The translations under genes and the position numbers were made by a program. Below the pieces are notes generated by a model. The model saw only the letters and a program-made list of their open reading frames with translations, had not been told where the DNA came from and did not search any database. Positions 53,251-64,000 of a DNA stretch of 64,000 nt are shown here, one piece after another (position 1 is the stretch's first letter; each line of letters starts with the position of its first letter). Source of the stretch: Luidia sarsii. Its lineage: Eukaryota; Echinodermata; Asteroidea; Paxillosida; Luidiidae. The stretch lies in contig OX465103.1 in assembly GCA_949987565.1 (NCBI GenBank), positions 25,956,725 to 26,020,724 on the forward strand, read 5' to 3'.

Positions 53251-54198
53251 TTTCTTGGCCAATATTTCAATTGTTTTGTTCAAAAGTTCCCATGCAGTCA
53301 GCTTTAAATTTTGTTTGTTTGATTTCTGTTTCGACTGGAATAATGGTCGTCACGCATACACAACTGATATACTACAGAGGCTGATATGTTTCCGCATAGT
53401 CTGTATATACAATGCAACTGTCAGACCATCGTCTATTAGTACAGTGCGACGACCACGAACATGTGCGCAACGAACTTTGTGACCCCGTGTGACGTGACAT
53501 ATTGCTGGTTGCAATTCTGAACATTCATCCCGGTCCTCCAACCCGAAGTTTTACTTGGCCGTTCCCCGACTCGCCACCGTCGATATACGACAGGAGACTG
53601 AGAAGTCGAACAGAAAAAACAAAACACGCACTAACCCCTTTGACCTCCCCCAGTGTGCCTTTGGTCCGTAATAATATTATTATGAGTTCGCTTCCCACAG
53701 GTACCGACACCGCATGCTTCGTGCAGACATATCGGCACGCCTGCAGTCACGATGCTATGGGTGACATCGCCAGCTCAGGAACACACCAGTGCAGACAACG
53801 AAAAACAGTATTCTGGATCGACGTTGCCTATCCGATCGAGGAAGTCGACGTTAATGATTGGACTTTGGGGAGGAATTCCACTGCCGACCGGACGCGTTTT
53901 TTCTCCCACACAGCGCGGCAGCGCAGCAGAGAGCCGTGCAGCTGGCTAATTCTGGCAACAACAATATGGAGTGTAGGACGTGGATCTTAATCGCTGCAAG
54001 AAGGTCGGGCCATTACTTTTATGAAAGTGTCTGAACTTCAAAAGCCGTTTTTCAACATGGAGGAATTCTGCATAGTTACAGGAATTCTGCACATTACAGT
54101 CGTGCACGACTTCCTCGCGTTGATTCCTGTATCACAGACTTTCCTCCTATATTTAGGCCCTAAAACTTCAAAAATGATATTCTTATTTGTTTCAAAAT

Positions 54199-54366
54199 AT
54201 TAGGAGGGCCTGACGTTTGGACTCCAAGCAGGACCTGTGTCAAAGGTAGAGTGATATAAAGGACAAAAACGAAAGTAGGAAGGAGAGAGCAGTCGATAGG
54301 GACAGTCCTTGTCAATCTGCCTTTGAGAGAGGTCCTGCTGGAATTGAAACGTCAGGCCCTCCTAAT
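54199..54366. mobile_element. GGGCCTGACG-family foldback, complete
   Basis: ATTAGGAGGGCCTGACGTTT at left and AAACGTCAGGCCCTCCTAAT at right, 168 bp. Confidence 0.88.
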
Positions 54367-54967
54367 GTGTGATTATTAGTACGTGTGTGGTGGTTTTGTA
54401 TTGTATTCGCTTTTTTGGTCATTTTCATATGAACACTGCTACACAGAAGCTGATTTTTTTCTGACTGCAAAAACTTCCCGGCAAACTGGTTGAGAGAGGT
54501 GGTGGACCGGCAAGTATAGACACTGTGGAGAGACGAGAAATCCGTGAGTTATAACCCAGTTATAATCTTAGAAATCTGATACAAATAAGAGGTGCATTGG
54601 TCTTGCTCATTAGAGTTTCTTTCCAGCACATGGCCTAGAAAGTTATGCTCAACCCAACTTAGTGATGAAAGTTTAACGGTGACATAATTATATCAACTTC
54701 AAACAAATCAATTATAGATAGGCCTATTATTTTAGTTTGGGTGACCGTTTCTTTAAAGGGAGGCTAGCTACACCGTTATTTTATTGAAATCTTATATCAT
54801 TGTTGACCGTGTGTAGTCGGATCAAAGATCGTGGAAATAGAATTAATGATTTCAATTGTTGAAACTCTTCAGGATTGACAGCGTATGTGAGGTGAATAGA
54901 TTGGATTGACCGAGTTATGGATAGTCCGTAGATGTAAATGATACCTTGTAGGCCTATATAACGGTTG

Positions 54968-55165
54968 TTATTATTCTAATCCACCACACGACCTAGGCCA
55001 GCTTGGTGGTCAAGTGGTTAAGACGTCTGCGCTAGAAAGCAGGAGTCGCTTGTTTGAGTCCCGCCCGAGCTGTCTGAAAATGTTGTCATCGTGGCATCGT
55101 GCCAAGCACTGAACATTCAGCGCGTATAACCTCGAGCAGGGCAAACCCTCATTGAATTACACTGT
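54968..55165 (+). repeat. tRNA-like SINE, family 2
   Basis: CCACACGACCTAGGCCAGCT, TGGTCAAGTGGTTAAGACG, CCCGCCCGAGCTG, tail GCAAACCCTCATTGAATTAC. It ends about 100 bp upstream of the SLC16 start codon. Confidence 0.85.
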
Positions 55166-55267
55166 AATTTGAATCTTTTGTTTGCAATTGCAACGTACCC
55201 GTATTCGTTTTTCCAGTCGCAGCCCAGAACAAAACCCGTCAGAGAGATTACTTTCCTCCGTGTGGTC

Positions 55268-58200
55268 ATGGGAGACGAGGCAGATACGGAGGGTGCGCCG
55301 ACGCCGGCCCGCGAGGCAGCGGGCACGGCGGCCGAGGCTCGCCGTCGGGGTCGGAGGACCACGGGCGGACCGGAGCCGGGGTCCGCGGCGGCCGTGGCGG
55401 TGGCGGTGGCCGTAGCCGAGCCTCCGGACGGGGGCTGGGCCTGGCTGGTGCTGCTCGGCACCTTCCTGGTCCTGGTCAGCATCCTGGGCTACCTGGTGGG
55501 CCTGAGCGTCTTCTTCGTGCCCTGGAGGGACGAGTTCCAGGCGTCGGCGGCGGCCGTCAGCGTGGTGATGTCCATGGGATCCTTCGTGCGCGGAGTCAGT
55601 AGTAAGTCAACTATATTTGTGTAAGGCCCATCATGGAATACTGTTCACATTTTGGGCTGGTGCATCTGCCTGTCACTAGTCTTGTCCCTGTTGGATCGGG
55701 TGCAGAGGCGGGTTATTAACCTTGTCGGCAAGGAGCTTGGGTGGTCACTGCAACCCCCTAGCCCATCGTAGGACGGTGGCCACCCGATTCTCCACTACCG
55801 ATGATTATTTCCATGGAAGATGTTCCTCTGCTCTTGCCGACTTGGTCCCCAAGCCAGGACATTTAAGCGAGCAACCAGGCTGTTTGCCTCCTCTCACCGT
55901 CTCCAAACATCCTATCTATTCCAAGGTGTAGAACAAATAGGTATCAGAACAGCTTCTTCCCTCGTTCAGCCTCTCTCTGGAATACCCTTCCTGGTTCTTG
56001 TTCCCCCCCCTGCCTACGATCTTGCCCTTTTTAAGAGGAATGTAAATTCCTATCTCCAGCCTTCTTGAGTCCCTCTCTATCTCCTTCTTTCCTTAGCCCT
56101 TAACCTTGTGTGGCTTTATAACCTTGTTTAGGGCGAATATGTATAAAAAAACAAGTTGACTAAACCGTGAACACCAGGCGTCGATTTTGTCAATTTCACC
56201 GGAATTTGCGATCAATCGCAAGGCGATGGGAGTTGCTTAGAAACAATAGGACTGATGAAAAGTTGGGTTACCAATCGTAAGGGGGATACAATGCTTCGTA
56301 AGGATTTGCGTAACTCACGATCGTAACTCACGTTCATTCGCAAGACGACGAGCTATGCAAAGAAATAATACACGACCTATCACAACTTACTATGGGTTAT
56401 CCATCGTACTATTTTATTATATAAGCCAGCAATCAAACAAACAATGAATCGGGCGAGCCAAACAGAAAGACAGAATCAAAGAAATAAAATTGTTCAATGG
56501 TTTACGTGTGGAAAGTAAGAAACATTTTCTCAATAAGGAACAATGAAATTGTAACGTCTCCGAACACAGTTATTTTGACCCGATAGTACCTCTTTTCAAA
56601 GACTTACGTTTCTTCCGCGTGACCTTCTCTCGTCTCTACTGCGCAGGTCCAGTCGTGGGCTTGCTCTTCAGCAAATTCAGCGGCCGTGCGGTGCTGATGG
56701 CCGGAGGTCTCATTTCGTCAGTCGGGATACTGCTGACCTCATTCAGCACCACCGTGCCCTATCTCGTCTGCACAAGCGGGATAATAGCAGGTGCCGAGCG
56801 CTGCTCAATAGACCGGCTGCGCGACCACTGTTTACATGACGTCACGTTACTTATACCAGTGGGTATTTTTGCGTCTCATTTGGTGCAGAACAGGAGTGTG
56901 GAAATGAGCAAAGAAGACTATCTTATTGTCCACATTCTTCTTTGTACATTTCCATCGCTGCTCTGTGCCAAATGAGATGAAAAGAATACCCACTATAAGT
57001 CACGTGATGGCATGTAAACAGCGGTCGCGCAATCGATATATCAATCCCCGTCATGGTGCCGTTAATACGAGCGATTCACCATAGTGCGCCCTCAAGAGTT
57101 TGTAACGAGTTGGCCAATCGCAACGCGTGGAATCTGCACTGATCTCAATTCGTATAGAGATCAGTGGGAATCAACCCAATGCACGTCTGGAACAGGGTCG
57201 ACATCAGATTGCGCGCATTGCGATTGGCCAACACGTACGTTGCAAACTCTTGAGGGCGCACTAATGTGAATAGCCCGTATTAAAGACACCATGACAGGGA
57301 TTAACAATTCAGCATTGGTTTCAACGGTATTTTTGGAGGGAGCTTTATTTTCGGAATCATTGCGCCACTCAGTAATCGTTTCGACCCAAACTTTGTTAAT
57401 GCAAAAACAAATGTACAAAAAAGGGATTATCTCCCGGTTGTTTTTTTTACACCGTCACGTCACTCGAGGTGACTCACCTTCGTACCAACCCAGTAACTAG
57501 GTCAAAAGGTCAACCTGTGCTCAAAATCCTAACCTTATATCATACATATTCATACCGTTGAATATTCATCGCTAGCTTATACATATTCATTAACCTTTTG
57601 TCCTAGAGGTCAAAAGGTCAAAGTGTGCTCAAGAGGCCCCCTATACTACTCACTGCAACGGGTATCTTGATATTATTCCAATGATATCGATTTTTCTCCA
57701 TACGTTGCCGAAATCCAAAGTTACGACGCGAGAAATACGACGAGGCAACGCGCAGTCACGGAAACCACTTTTCGAGAAAAAAAAAGGCCCAAAAGTTTGA
57801 GGTCATGCACACGGCACGCCGACAGTAATTGCAGCGGACAAAATTACAAATTCCCCGAGTTTTCAATATCTACAGACATTATTTTTTGTTGAAAAATTCC
57901 TTCGGACAGACGATTCTCTTGTACATAAGCTTTCCGAAAATGTAAAAAAAAAAGGGAAATTGATTTTGACATGCATTTTGACGATATTTTGGACTTTTGG
58001 CGCCGTTTACTCGAAAAAAAGGACTTTTGGAGTAAATGCCTCATGGTGACTGAACTGCTTCCATTTTTTGTTGTCAGGTTTTGGACACAGCTGCTGTTTC
58101 AACGCCGCCCATGCCATGCTGAGATGCTACTTTAAGAAGCACTACTCACTGGCTGTCGGCCTGACCCACGCAGGGGTCAGCGCAGGTCAGCTGGCCTACC

Positions 58201-60160
58201 CGCCCCTGTACACGTGGCTTCTCGGCGGGTACGGATGGCGCGGTTCTCTGGTCATCATGTCCGCCGTCAACATGAATCTGCTGGTGGTGGGCGCCCTCAT
58301 GAGGCCGGTTCGTGCCAGGCCGAAGACCCCGAAAGCGGGAGGAGGGGACGTCCGGGGAGTCACCGCGGGAGTTTTGGAGTCACCGGAGGCGCTGTCGGGC
58401 GAAGACCAGTCGTCTACTATTAAGGTAGAACGGCGGATGGCTGGAAGACACGCCGAACGCCCAGAGGACGACTGCGATGACGCCAGAGAGGGCGCCGTGG
58501 ACGACGGGTCTGACCACGACGGCGAGACGGAAGTCGGACGCGATTTGGCCGCTAGGGTATCCGGTGAGGACGTTGCTTCCTCCCGGGCGGCGGGAGAGAG
58601 CGGACGAGTCCGAGGAGACGAGGACGGGGCGGTCGGCGAGGCGGCCCGGCCGTGCCCCTGCCCCGGCCGCGCCGCTCCGTGCCTGCGGCGAGCCGGTCGG
58701 TTCCTGCTGGACACGTACGGTCTGAGGCGGCTGGCCGGCAACCTGTCCTTCCTCCTCGTCTGCTGCGTGGCCTTCCTGACCGCCTACGGCTTCGCCTGCG
58801 TGGGCGTCCACCTGGTGGCCCGCACGGAGTTCGTGGGCCTCGGCAGGGAGTCCGCCTCCTGGCTGCTCTCCGTTGTGGGCGGGGCGGGGCTGGTGGTCCG
58901 CCCGGTCACGGGCCTCTGCCTGGACCGCGGCTCCGTCTCCTCCGAGGCCACGTACAGCGTCGCCATGCTGGGCATGGCGGCGGCCTGCAGTCTGGTGCCG
59001 CAGTTCACGGCGTTCGCGCCGCTGGCCCTGGTCGCCGCCGCCATAGGGGCGGCGGGCGGCGTGTGCGGCAGCGTCATCATGGTGATCATGTTCAACGCCG
59101 TGCGTCTCTCAGAGGCGGCGGCGGCCACTGGTATCACCATGCTCTCCTGGAGTCTCGGCGAAGTGGCAGGGGGGTTCTTTGCAGGTATAACCGAACTCAA
59201 GGAAACCAACTCAGAACAAAAAGATGTTTTACCATCAATCACTCTCATCTTTCAGAAGAAAACAAAATCCCAGCGGTCTGGTATGCTTCTTTTGCAAGCA
59301 GAAAATGCCTTGCACCCTATTTTTTTTATCTTGGGTATTTTCCAACGTATCATATAAGTTCAGTGGACGCAACCCTACTCTTATTTTCAGAAACGTGAAG
59401 ACATGTGATTATAACATCTTAGTAGATATCAACATTATACCAAGTACACTAGCAATATAGTAAGAAGTTGGAAGTTTAACAGGAATGTCCCATTCAAAAC
59501 CGTCATTTGAAAATTACATTTCAAGTAGAAGAAATAATAGGTTTGCGGTAACGCCATGCAATATTCTCTTTTGTGCGTATGTATGGCTCTGAAAAGAACC
59601 GGAGGAACTAGAACATTATACTTCGTTTGTCTTCAGTAGATGCATGCCACACCCGTCTGATATCGTTCACATTACATTTGTGTGTGGCAGGATTTCTCTT
59701 TGATGCGACTGGAGTATACGAATACTCGTTCTACTCTGCCGGCGCCACTTCGATGGTAGGCGGGTTCCTTTCCTTGGTCATCCACTTCAGAATGAAGAGA
59801 CGCAAGAGGAGTTCAGGTACCACACACGCAGACGCTTACTGCGCCGACAACCCAGGTTTCTCGATGACTGAAACAGCCGTCGATCTGACGCCCTCAAACG
59901 AACCCCAGCACAAAGTCCCAGTCACAGAGCGCACGAGGGAGAACGAGAATTCTGAAGCGACAGAGGCGGCGTCCCACGGCTGTTCGATGGAGGACTCGTC
60001 AACGGAGAATGTTAGCTGCGGGGGTGACGCCTCGTCGACAGACAGAGATGCCGACGGTTTGGTCGATGAGGGCGCTATGAAGAAAGATGCCGACGGCTTG
60101 GTCGATGAGGGCGCTGTGAAGAAAGACGTAGCACAAGCCCCCATGGGTGAAGTACACTAA
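55268..60160 (+). CDS. SLC16 family (monocarboxylate-transporter-like) membrane carrier, 4 coding exons, 684 aa
   Basis: Exons: 55268-55601, 56647-56790, 58078-59184, 59691-60160 (TAA), all phase-matched, 684 residues. SLC16 proteins are 12-helix major-facilitator carriers of the plasma membrane. The family signature before helix 1 is present (EPPDGGWAW, 51-59), as is the helix-5 signature (YFKKHYSLAVGLTHAGVSAG). Exon 3 alone covers roughly helices 4-11. A long acidic and basic loop of about 130 residues separates helices 6 and 7 (near 58300-58700), as in other family members. The N-terminus is Ala/Val-rich, encoded by GCC/GTG repeats. The cytoplasmic C-tail contains a 13-residue unit (DADGLVDEGAMKK) directly duplicated at 60049-60126. 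The paralogue and substrate cannot be assigned by eye; it may be an orphan MCT. A noncoding 5' exon cannot be excluded. Confidence 0.92.
55622..56152 (+). mobile_element. LINE 3' end with decayed reverse-transcriptase C-terminus
   Basis: In shifting frames it reads as non-LTR retrotransposon C-terminal text: PIMEYCSH, LLDRVQRRVINLVGKE, LAHRRTVAT, then YDLALFKRNVNSYL and a noncoding end with an A-rich tail. It is frameshifted and 5'-truncated, hence dead. It lies in SLC16 intron 1, in sense. Shared 3' ends are at 33216 and 46230. The text looks CR1/L2-like; the clade is not firmly assigned. Confidence 0.85.
56183..56412. mobile_element. Diverged GATTTCAC-family foldback(s)
   Basis: TCGATTTTGTCAATTTCACC, GCGATCAATCGCAAGGCGAT, TATCACAACTTACTATGGGT, TTATCCATCG. 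Probably two partial copies overlapped. Confidence 0.6.
56818..57031. mobile_element. Foldback in SLC16 intron 2 (first)
   Basis: TGCGCGACCACTGTTTACAT...CACG opposite CGTGATGGCATGTAAACAGCGGTCGCGCA, with inner TGGGTATTTTT...CTCATTTGG and CCAAATGAG...AATACCCA. It starts 28 bp after exon 2. Confidence 0.88.
57047..57299. mobile_element. Nested foldbacks in SLC16 intron 2 (second)
   Basis: Outer arms CCGTCATGGTGCCGTTAATA / TTAAAGACACCATGACAGGG enclose an inner pair GTGCGCCCTCAAGAGTTTGT / AACTCTTGAGGGCGCAC with TTGGCCAATCGCAA / TTGCGATTGGCCAA. It is probably one element inserted inside another. Confidence 0.85.
57640..58060. repeat. Diverged relative of the TATGTGACC family
   Basis: Shares AGCTTTCCGAAAATGTAAA and GGCGCCGTTTACTCGAAAAA-type interior text and a CCTCATGGTGAC end with 17134-17587. 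The left end is not clear. It abuts the SLC16 exon 3 acceptor. Confidence 0.5.
59538..59650 (+). mobile_element. TAGGTTTGCGG-family arm
   Basis: TAGGTTTGCGGTAACGCCAT, GGCTCTGAAAAGAACCGGAG, CTTCGTTTGTCTTCAG. It lies about 40 bp before SLC16 exon 4. Confidence 0.7.
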
Positions 60161-60764
60161 ATCAGCTCCTATCTCCCATGGGGCAAAACAAATGTGACTT
60201 CACGTTTATTTCGTATACGAAAGTCTCCGAGTTCCGGTAACGGGACTAGAAATTGGAGCTTGCAGTTTAATCCATTCATCCATTCATCATTCGCACTTGT
60301 ATCTGTTTGATTGTTTGCTAATCATCCCTGGATATCATCACCCTCACAAGGTGATTTTCCTGCACCATTTTGCTGCCCGTTTTGTGTCGCATAGTTCCAC
60401 GTCCGTAGTCATGCAGTGCTTACAGTGCACCATTTAACCATGTTGGGAGGGACCCTGTGTGCTACGACACACAATTTACATAAACTGACCTCCTGACCCC
60501 GTGTGCTGAACTGCACTTACCCCATCCTTCATGACTTTTTATACGTGGGTCCATACCACGTTGATTAGAGGGGGGAGGGTTCACTTGAAGAGTTGAAGAT
60601 TGAAGAGTCAGGCGAAGTCACCCACCAGCTGTGCCCTGCCATAGGTTTGTGCGCATTTCTTACCTACACTAAGAAATTGGTTCTGCTGTATATAATCTTG
60701 CTTCCCGCTAAACCTGGATGGGTTCCAGGTGAAACTCTGAGTATCAGGGCGTACTACCAGCTAT

Positions 60765-60960
60765 AACAGACCACAGTGTGTACTACCATAGCCTGGCTCT
60801 ATCGTACTACAGACCACAGTGTGTACTACCACAGAGCTCTATGGTATACTGCAGACCACAGTGTGTACTACCACAGAGCTCTATGGTATACTGCAGACCA
60901 CAGTGTGTACTACCGTAGAGCTCTATATATGGTACTACAGACCACAGGTTGTACTACCAT
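60765..60960 (+). repeat. 42-bp tandem repeat, about four copies
   Basis: GACCACAGTGTGTACTACCA + CAGAGCTCTATGGTATACTGCA, with decay in the outer copies. Within the presumed SLC16 3' UTR. Confidence 0.92.
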
Positions 60961-61060
60961 ATAGCTCTATCTATTTCCGTGAGCAATACGCACCCCATCC
61001 TGTATTTTCTCGAAAACCGCCAACACTTTAGTGCGAAACTTATGTGCTTTATATTCAGGC

Positions 61061-61100
61061 GCACACACACACACACCCACCCCCCCCCCCCACACACACG
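61061..61100 (+). repeat. (AC)n and poly-C microsatellite
   Basis: ACACACACACACCCACCCCC-type run. A separate (CT)n run is at 61830-61850. Confidence 0.9.
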
Positions 61101-61170
61101 AGCTTCGGCAGACATTGTTCCACTGACATACGTGCTTTTCACTTGCTGTGTATTGTAAGAATGTAACGTA

Positions 61171-61176
61171 AATAAA
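61171..61176 (+). terminator. Candidate poly(A) signal for the SLC16 gene
   Basis: AATAAA 1.0 kb after the stop codon. A further AATAAA is at 61901. Neither was confirmed by a clear GU-rich element. Confidence 0.4.
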
Positions 61177-63350
61177 GCGCTCTCCATAGCCCAGAATCAG
61201 AGCATGTCCAGGTAATCACAGTTCATTACAATAATTCTCTTTTGAGCAAGGACATTCGAGAAAGGTATCCTAAGGTATATCTGTACGCTCAAAGAGATCA
61301 TGCTGAGAACCCAATCTCGGGTAGGTTAGATAGGGTATATTAAAGTCTAGGGTGGGCACCCCGTTCGAATGATAAATTGCTTACCCGAGTACGTGTATGT
61401 AAGCTATGATAGGAAAGCAACACAATTGTATTGTAGTGTATTGTGAGGGAAAGGTCTATTAGATCGCACATTACTCTAATGATAGCACATACTATGTTCA
61501 TACAGGCAACTTCGTTTTCACGTATGCGCACAACGAATGCCGTTGATGGTACATGTATAACCTTTGACATGCGTCCATAACTCTTGTAACTATGCTCATG
61601 TAAACATTGTGTTCGGTCGCACTTTGAAATGTAGGACCGACTTCTGTCAATGTATGTGTTTCCTTGTACTTGTTTATTGATAAATCTGGGTTTATATAAT
61701 ACATCATTGATTACTCTTGTATAGATTCTGGAACATTTTGTTGTGAATTAATTGGAATTATAACTGTATTGTCGAGCGGAGCGATACGGCATGGTATGGT
61801 GGGTTGGTTGCGAATTGCCAAGGCCCGTGCTCTCTCTCTCTCTCTCTCTCGCTATACTGCCGTTCATCGACGGTGCCGTACATGCTGATCGATCGTGCCA
61901 AATAAATGAGGCAAATCAACCTTTTTGGAGGTGCGACATGCAGTCAGCCAAGATGCCACAAGTAAGTTGATAAGCAGTACCTAGTATGTGGGCTTGTACA
62001 GTTTCATAGCTACTGGAATAATATGGTATTTTAGATGACATTTTGGGTTGGTCTCCGTACGGAAATTTGCACGCAGCCCACTTCCTAAACAACTCGATCA
62101 GGGCTCTTGTCCTGGTTTGGAACTGCATGGAAAGATTTCCCCAGCTTTTTCCCGCTGACATTTTGACATTCAAACTCCTTGCAGTACACCATCGTTCAGC
62201 TCACCAGTGTATACAAACTGCACACAGTATATGTATATCGTGGGAGCCCCAGTTTTCGACGGTACGCGTTTTCGACGCTTGGCCTTCTAACTCACATCGC
62301 ACGATGAAAACAACTCCATATAACGATCTTAGTCTTCGTATCTTCCGATTTGTTTCCTGCTCTTGTCCGTCACCGAAAATGTGGAAAGTTAAGGCTCTTT
62401 CGGTAGGCCAAACACGTGTGATTCAAAACGTTGCTCTTTTGGGGTCTATTTTCCTAGGTACAAAATTGGCAGTTGCTTCGTAGCTCCAGTTTTCTTTATT
62501 GTTGGTCCTAAAAAAATCTGAGTGTACCATAACAAACCCCAACATACGTAGAAGAAAAATATATATATCACGCAACTTGAGGCAGTCCGTTCTGGGTGAA
62601 AACTATATAGCAACAGGCATAAAGTAACAAGGCAACGTGCAAAAAGCCATATGTTTGTGTACAAAAGTAGGCGAAGTCACCAAGGAACTGAATCCCGTGA
62701 GTCCATAGCTTTTGGCGTGGCCGAAGCCTAGGCTGGCGCTAAATGCCATTAGTCGATCTTTCGACTCTTTCAGTCATGTCGGCTCACCTGCAGATTTCTA
62801 CTGATGGAGGATACTTATTTCTAAAACGCCGCCCATAATGAGCGTCCTAATTAGGCATTAATCGGTGATTAATTGCACCTTGCACCTGCTCAGTTCATAT
62901 ATAGACGAGGTAGATCTGTCTAGATCTGTCTATTTTAAGTTTAAGTTTCAACTTTTCGAAAGTAACTAAAAATATGCAGTGTACATTTTTTACGGGCAGT
63001 AGTGCTAGCGCGAGGCCAATTTTCGCCGCTTTGGGGTCGAAAATGTCGCCCAATGCATAATGAGCAATTAGCGTCATAACTAGGCATTAATTAGTGAACA
63101 GAATCGTCTCTCTCCAATTTTGGACATGCCCAGGGTATGGATGAGTTGGATTATGACAGAAAATTTAAACTTTTTGAAAGCATTATTGGTTGTGCATAGA
63201 TACCGATGATGACTGATTCAGCTTTGCTTCCAACTGCGCGTGTGCGCGGAGGTGGCTGTGGATCCGAGTCCAATCCGCGATTTGCTGGCGCGGGAACGCC
63301 GAGACCAGGGACACTTGGATCACCTGACGACTACGATGCATTTCGTCTTT

Positions 63351-63863
63351 CCCGGTGTAACGATCTCAGACGGGGCCCCGTGCTGAGTTGAGCCGTGACG
63401 TCACTGGCTCACCTCAGCACGTTGTAGCAATGTTCTCAGCTGCTCAGCGTGCTCAGATGAGTCAGTGAACGAAGCACATGGGGGCGCCATTCATGTGACT
63501 GTTGTTTATGATTATCCGAGAACGAACACAGTTTGACAAACTATATTTTGCTTGTGATTGTATAGAGCCAATCGATACACCCTCATTACGGGGGAACAAT
63601 TAACTGTAACATTTCTTCCCCCATGTAAAACTCCAAGTTCTAGGCCTAGTTACTGGGCTCCGGACTGAGCGTTGTTGAACTACGGGTCAACTACGGGTCA
63701 ACGAACAGTGCCTGAAAGCGCTGCATTGCCAATGGCCGTATCGACTCAGCACGGCCTTCAAAATGGACAACTACTACGCGCACTTCGCACGACGTTTTTA
63801 TCCATATAATTATGGTAACGGTCTCATCTGAGCATAGGGCCCGGATCAGACCGTTACACCGGG
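63351..63863. mobile_element. Terminal-inverted-repeat element, CCCGGTGTAACG ends
   Basis: The left end CCCGGTGTAACGATCTCAGA + CGGGGCCCCGTGCTGAG is matched by CTGAGCATAGGGCCCGGATC + AGACCGTTACACCGGG at the right. 513 bp, no long coding frame, so non-autonomous if it is a transposon. Confidence 0.8.
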
Positions 63864-64000
63864 CCTCTGCAACCTCTGTCCGGCGTTTCTCCTCGAACAG
63901 TGTCTTCGGTATGTCTGCTAAGGGCTAGCCATCCAGACCAGTCATGTGCACAGTGCTCCAGCTCCTTGGGATTTATTCCGGCGTGGGTTAGACTGGCTTT

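Larger units (their letters stand above)
50968..55267. other. 4.3-kb spacer between divergent SUCLG2 and SLC16 genes
   Basis: Must contain both promoters; none is obvious. It holds two foldbacks with GGCTTAGGCTC/GAAGCCTAAGCC arms (51128-51355, 52058-52285), a SINE (53086-53250), a GGGCCTGACG foldback (54199-54366) and a family-2 SINE next to the SLC16 start. Open frames between 52300 and 54200 have no recognisable similarity. Confidence 0.55.
60161..64000. other. SLC16 3' region and distal spacer
   Basis: The first kilobase is probably SLC16 3' untranslated sequence, with a 42-bp tandem array, AC and C runs and a candidate poly(A) signal at 61171. Beyond about 61900 nothing coding is recognised. 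62820-63110 holds two diverged copies of a CATAATGAGC...TAGGCATTAAT block, and a terminal-inverted-repeat element starts at 63351. Confidence 0.5.

Noticed and set aside
53502..53990. 162-residue plus frame with LNIHPGPPTR
   Set aside because: The motif vaguely recalls the HPNPGP-type start of some LINE ORFs, but no RT or endonuclease text follows. Not enough to call.
58196..59248. Minus-strand frames of 143-181 residues opposite SLC16 exon 3
   Set aside because: Shadow frames caused by high GC content; the plus strand has the transporter signatures and splice sites.
62043..62483. 146-residue plus frame in the distal spacer
   Set aside because: No motif, no splice partners, and composition like the surrounding noncoding DNA.

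Overview
This is a eukaryotic, almost certainly animal, nuclear segment. Five multi-exon protein-coding genes with GT-AG introns can be assembled exon by exon with matching phases. The rest is introns and spacers packed with tRNA-derived SINEs, foldback (MITE-like) DNA elements, truncated LINE ends and simple-sequence arrays. Gene content (ABTB1, MGLL, SUCLG2 and SLC16 relatives close in length to the human proteins), introns of roughly 0.3-3 kb and this repeat mix suggest a marine invertebrate, perhaps a non-vertebrate deuterostome such as an echinoderm. The taxon is inference only; no species-diagnostic sequence was recognised.

Layout: (1) 1542-11469, minus: an 11-exon gene for a 502-residue membrane-anchored protein that fuses two enzyme families, TIGR04282 (transferase 1) and TIGR04283 (family-2 glycosyltransferase). 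In bacteria these two families accompany radical-SAM/selenodomain arsenosugar loci. (2) 13765-26327, plus: ABTB1, 12 exons, 485 residues. (3) 32734-38695, minus: monoglyceride lipase MGLL, 7 exons, 309 residues, catalytic triad intact. (4) 41171-50967, minus: SUCLG2, GDP-forming succinyl-CoA synthetase beta subunit, 11 exons, 432 residues. (5) 55268-60160, plus: an SLC16 monocarboxylate-transporter-family protein, 4 coding exons, 684 residues. Genes 1/2 and 4/5 are divergent pairs, 2/3 are convergent, and 3/4 are tandem. I see no operon-like logic. SUCLG2 (mitochondrial TCA cycle), MGLL (lipid hydrolysis) and an SLC16 carrier are all metabolic, but their proximity is probably coincidental.

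The spacers 1-1541, 11470-13764, 26328-32733, 38696-41170, 50968-55267 and 60161-64000 hold repeats and no gene I can recognise. At least a dozen foldback elements, two tRNA-like SINE families and one LINE family (3' ends only) recur in introns and spacers. Several are nested, which gives a relative order of insertion. No CRISPR, prokaryotic operon, rRNA or functional tRNA gene was seen. The most unusual item is the intron-rich bifunctional arsenosugar-type glycosyltransferase gene. All exon models come from reading splice sites and conserved motifs by eye. UTRs and promoters were not determined.
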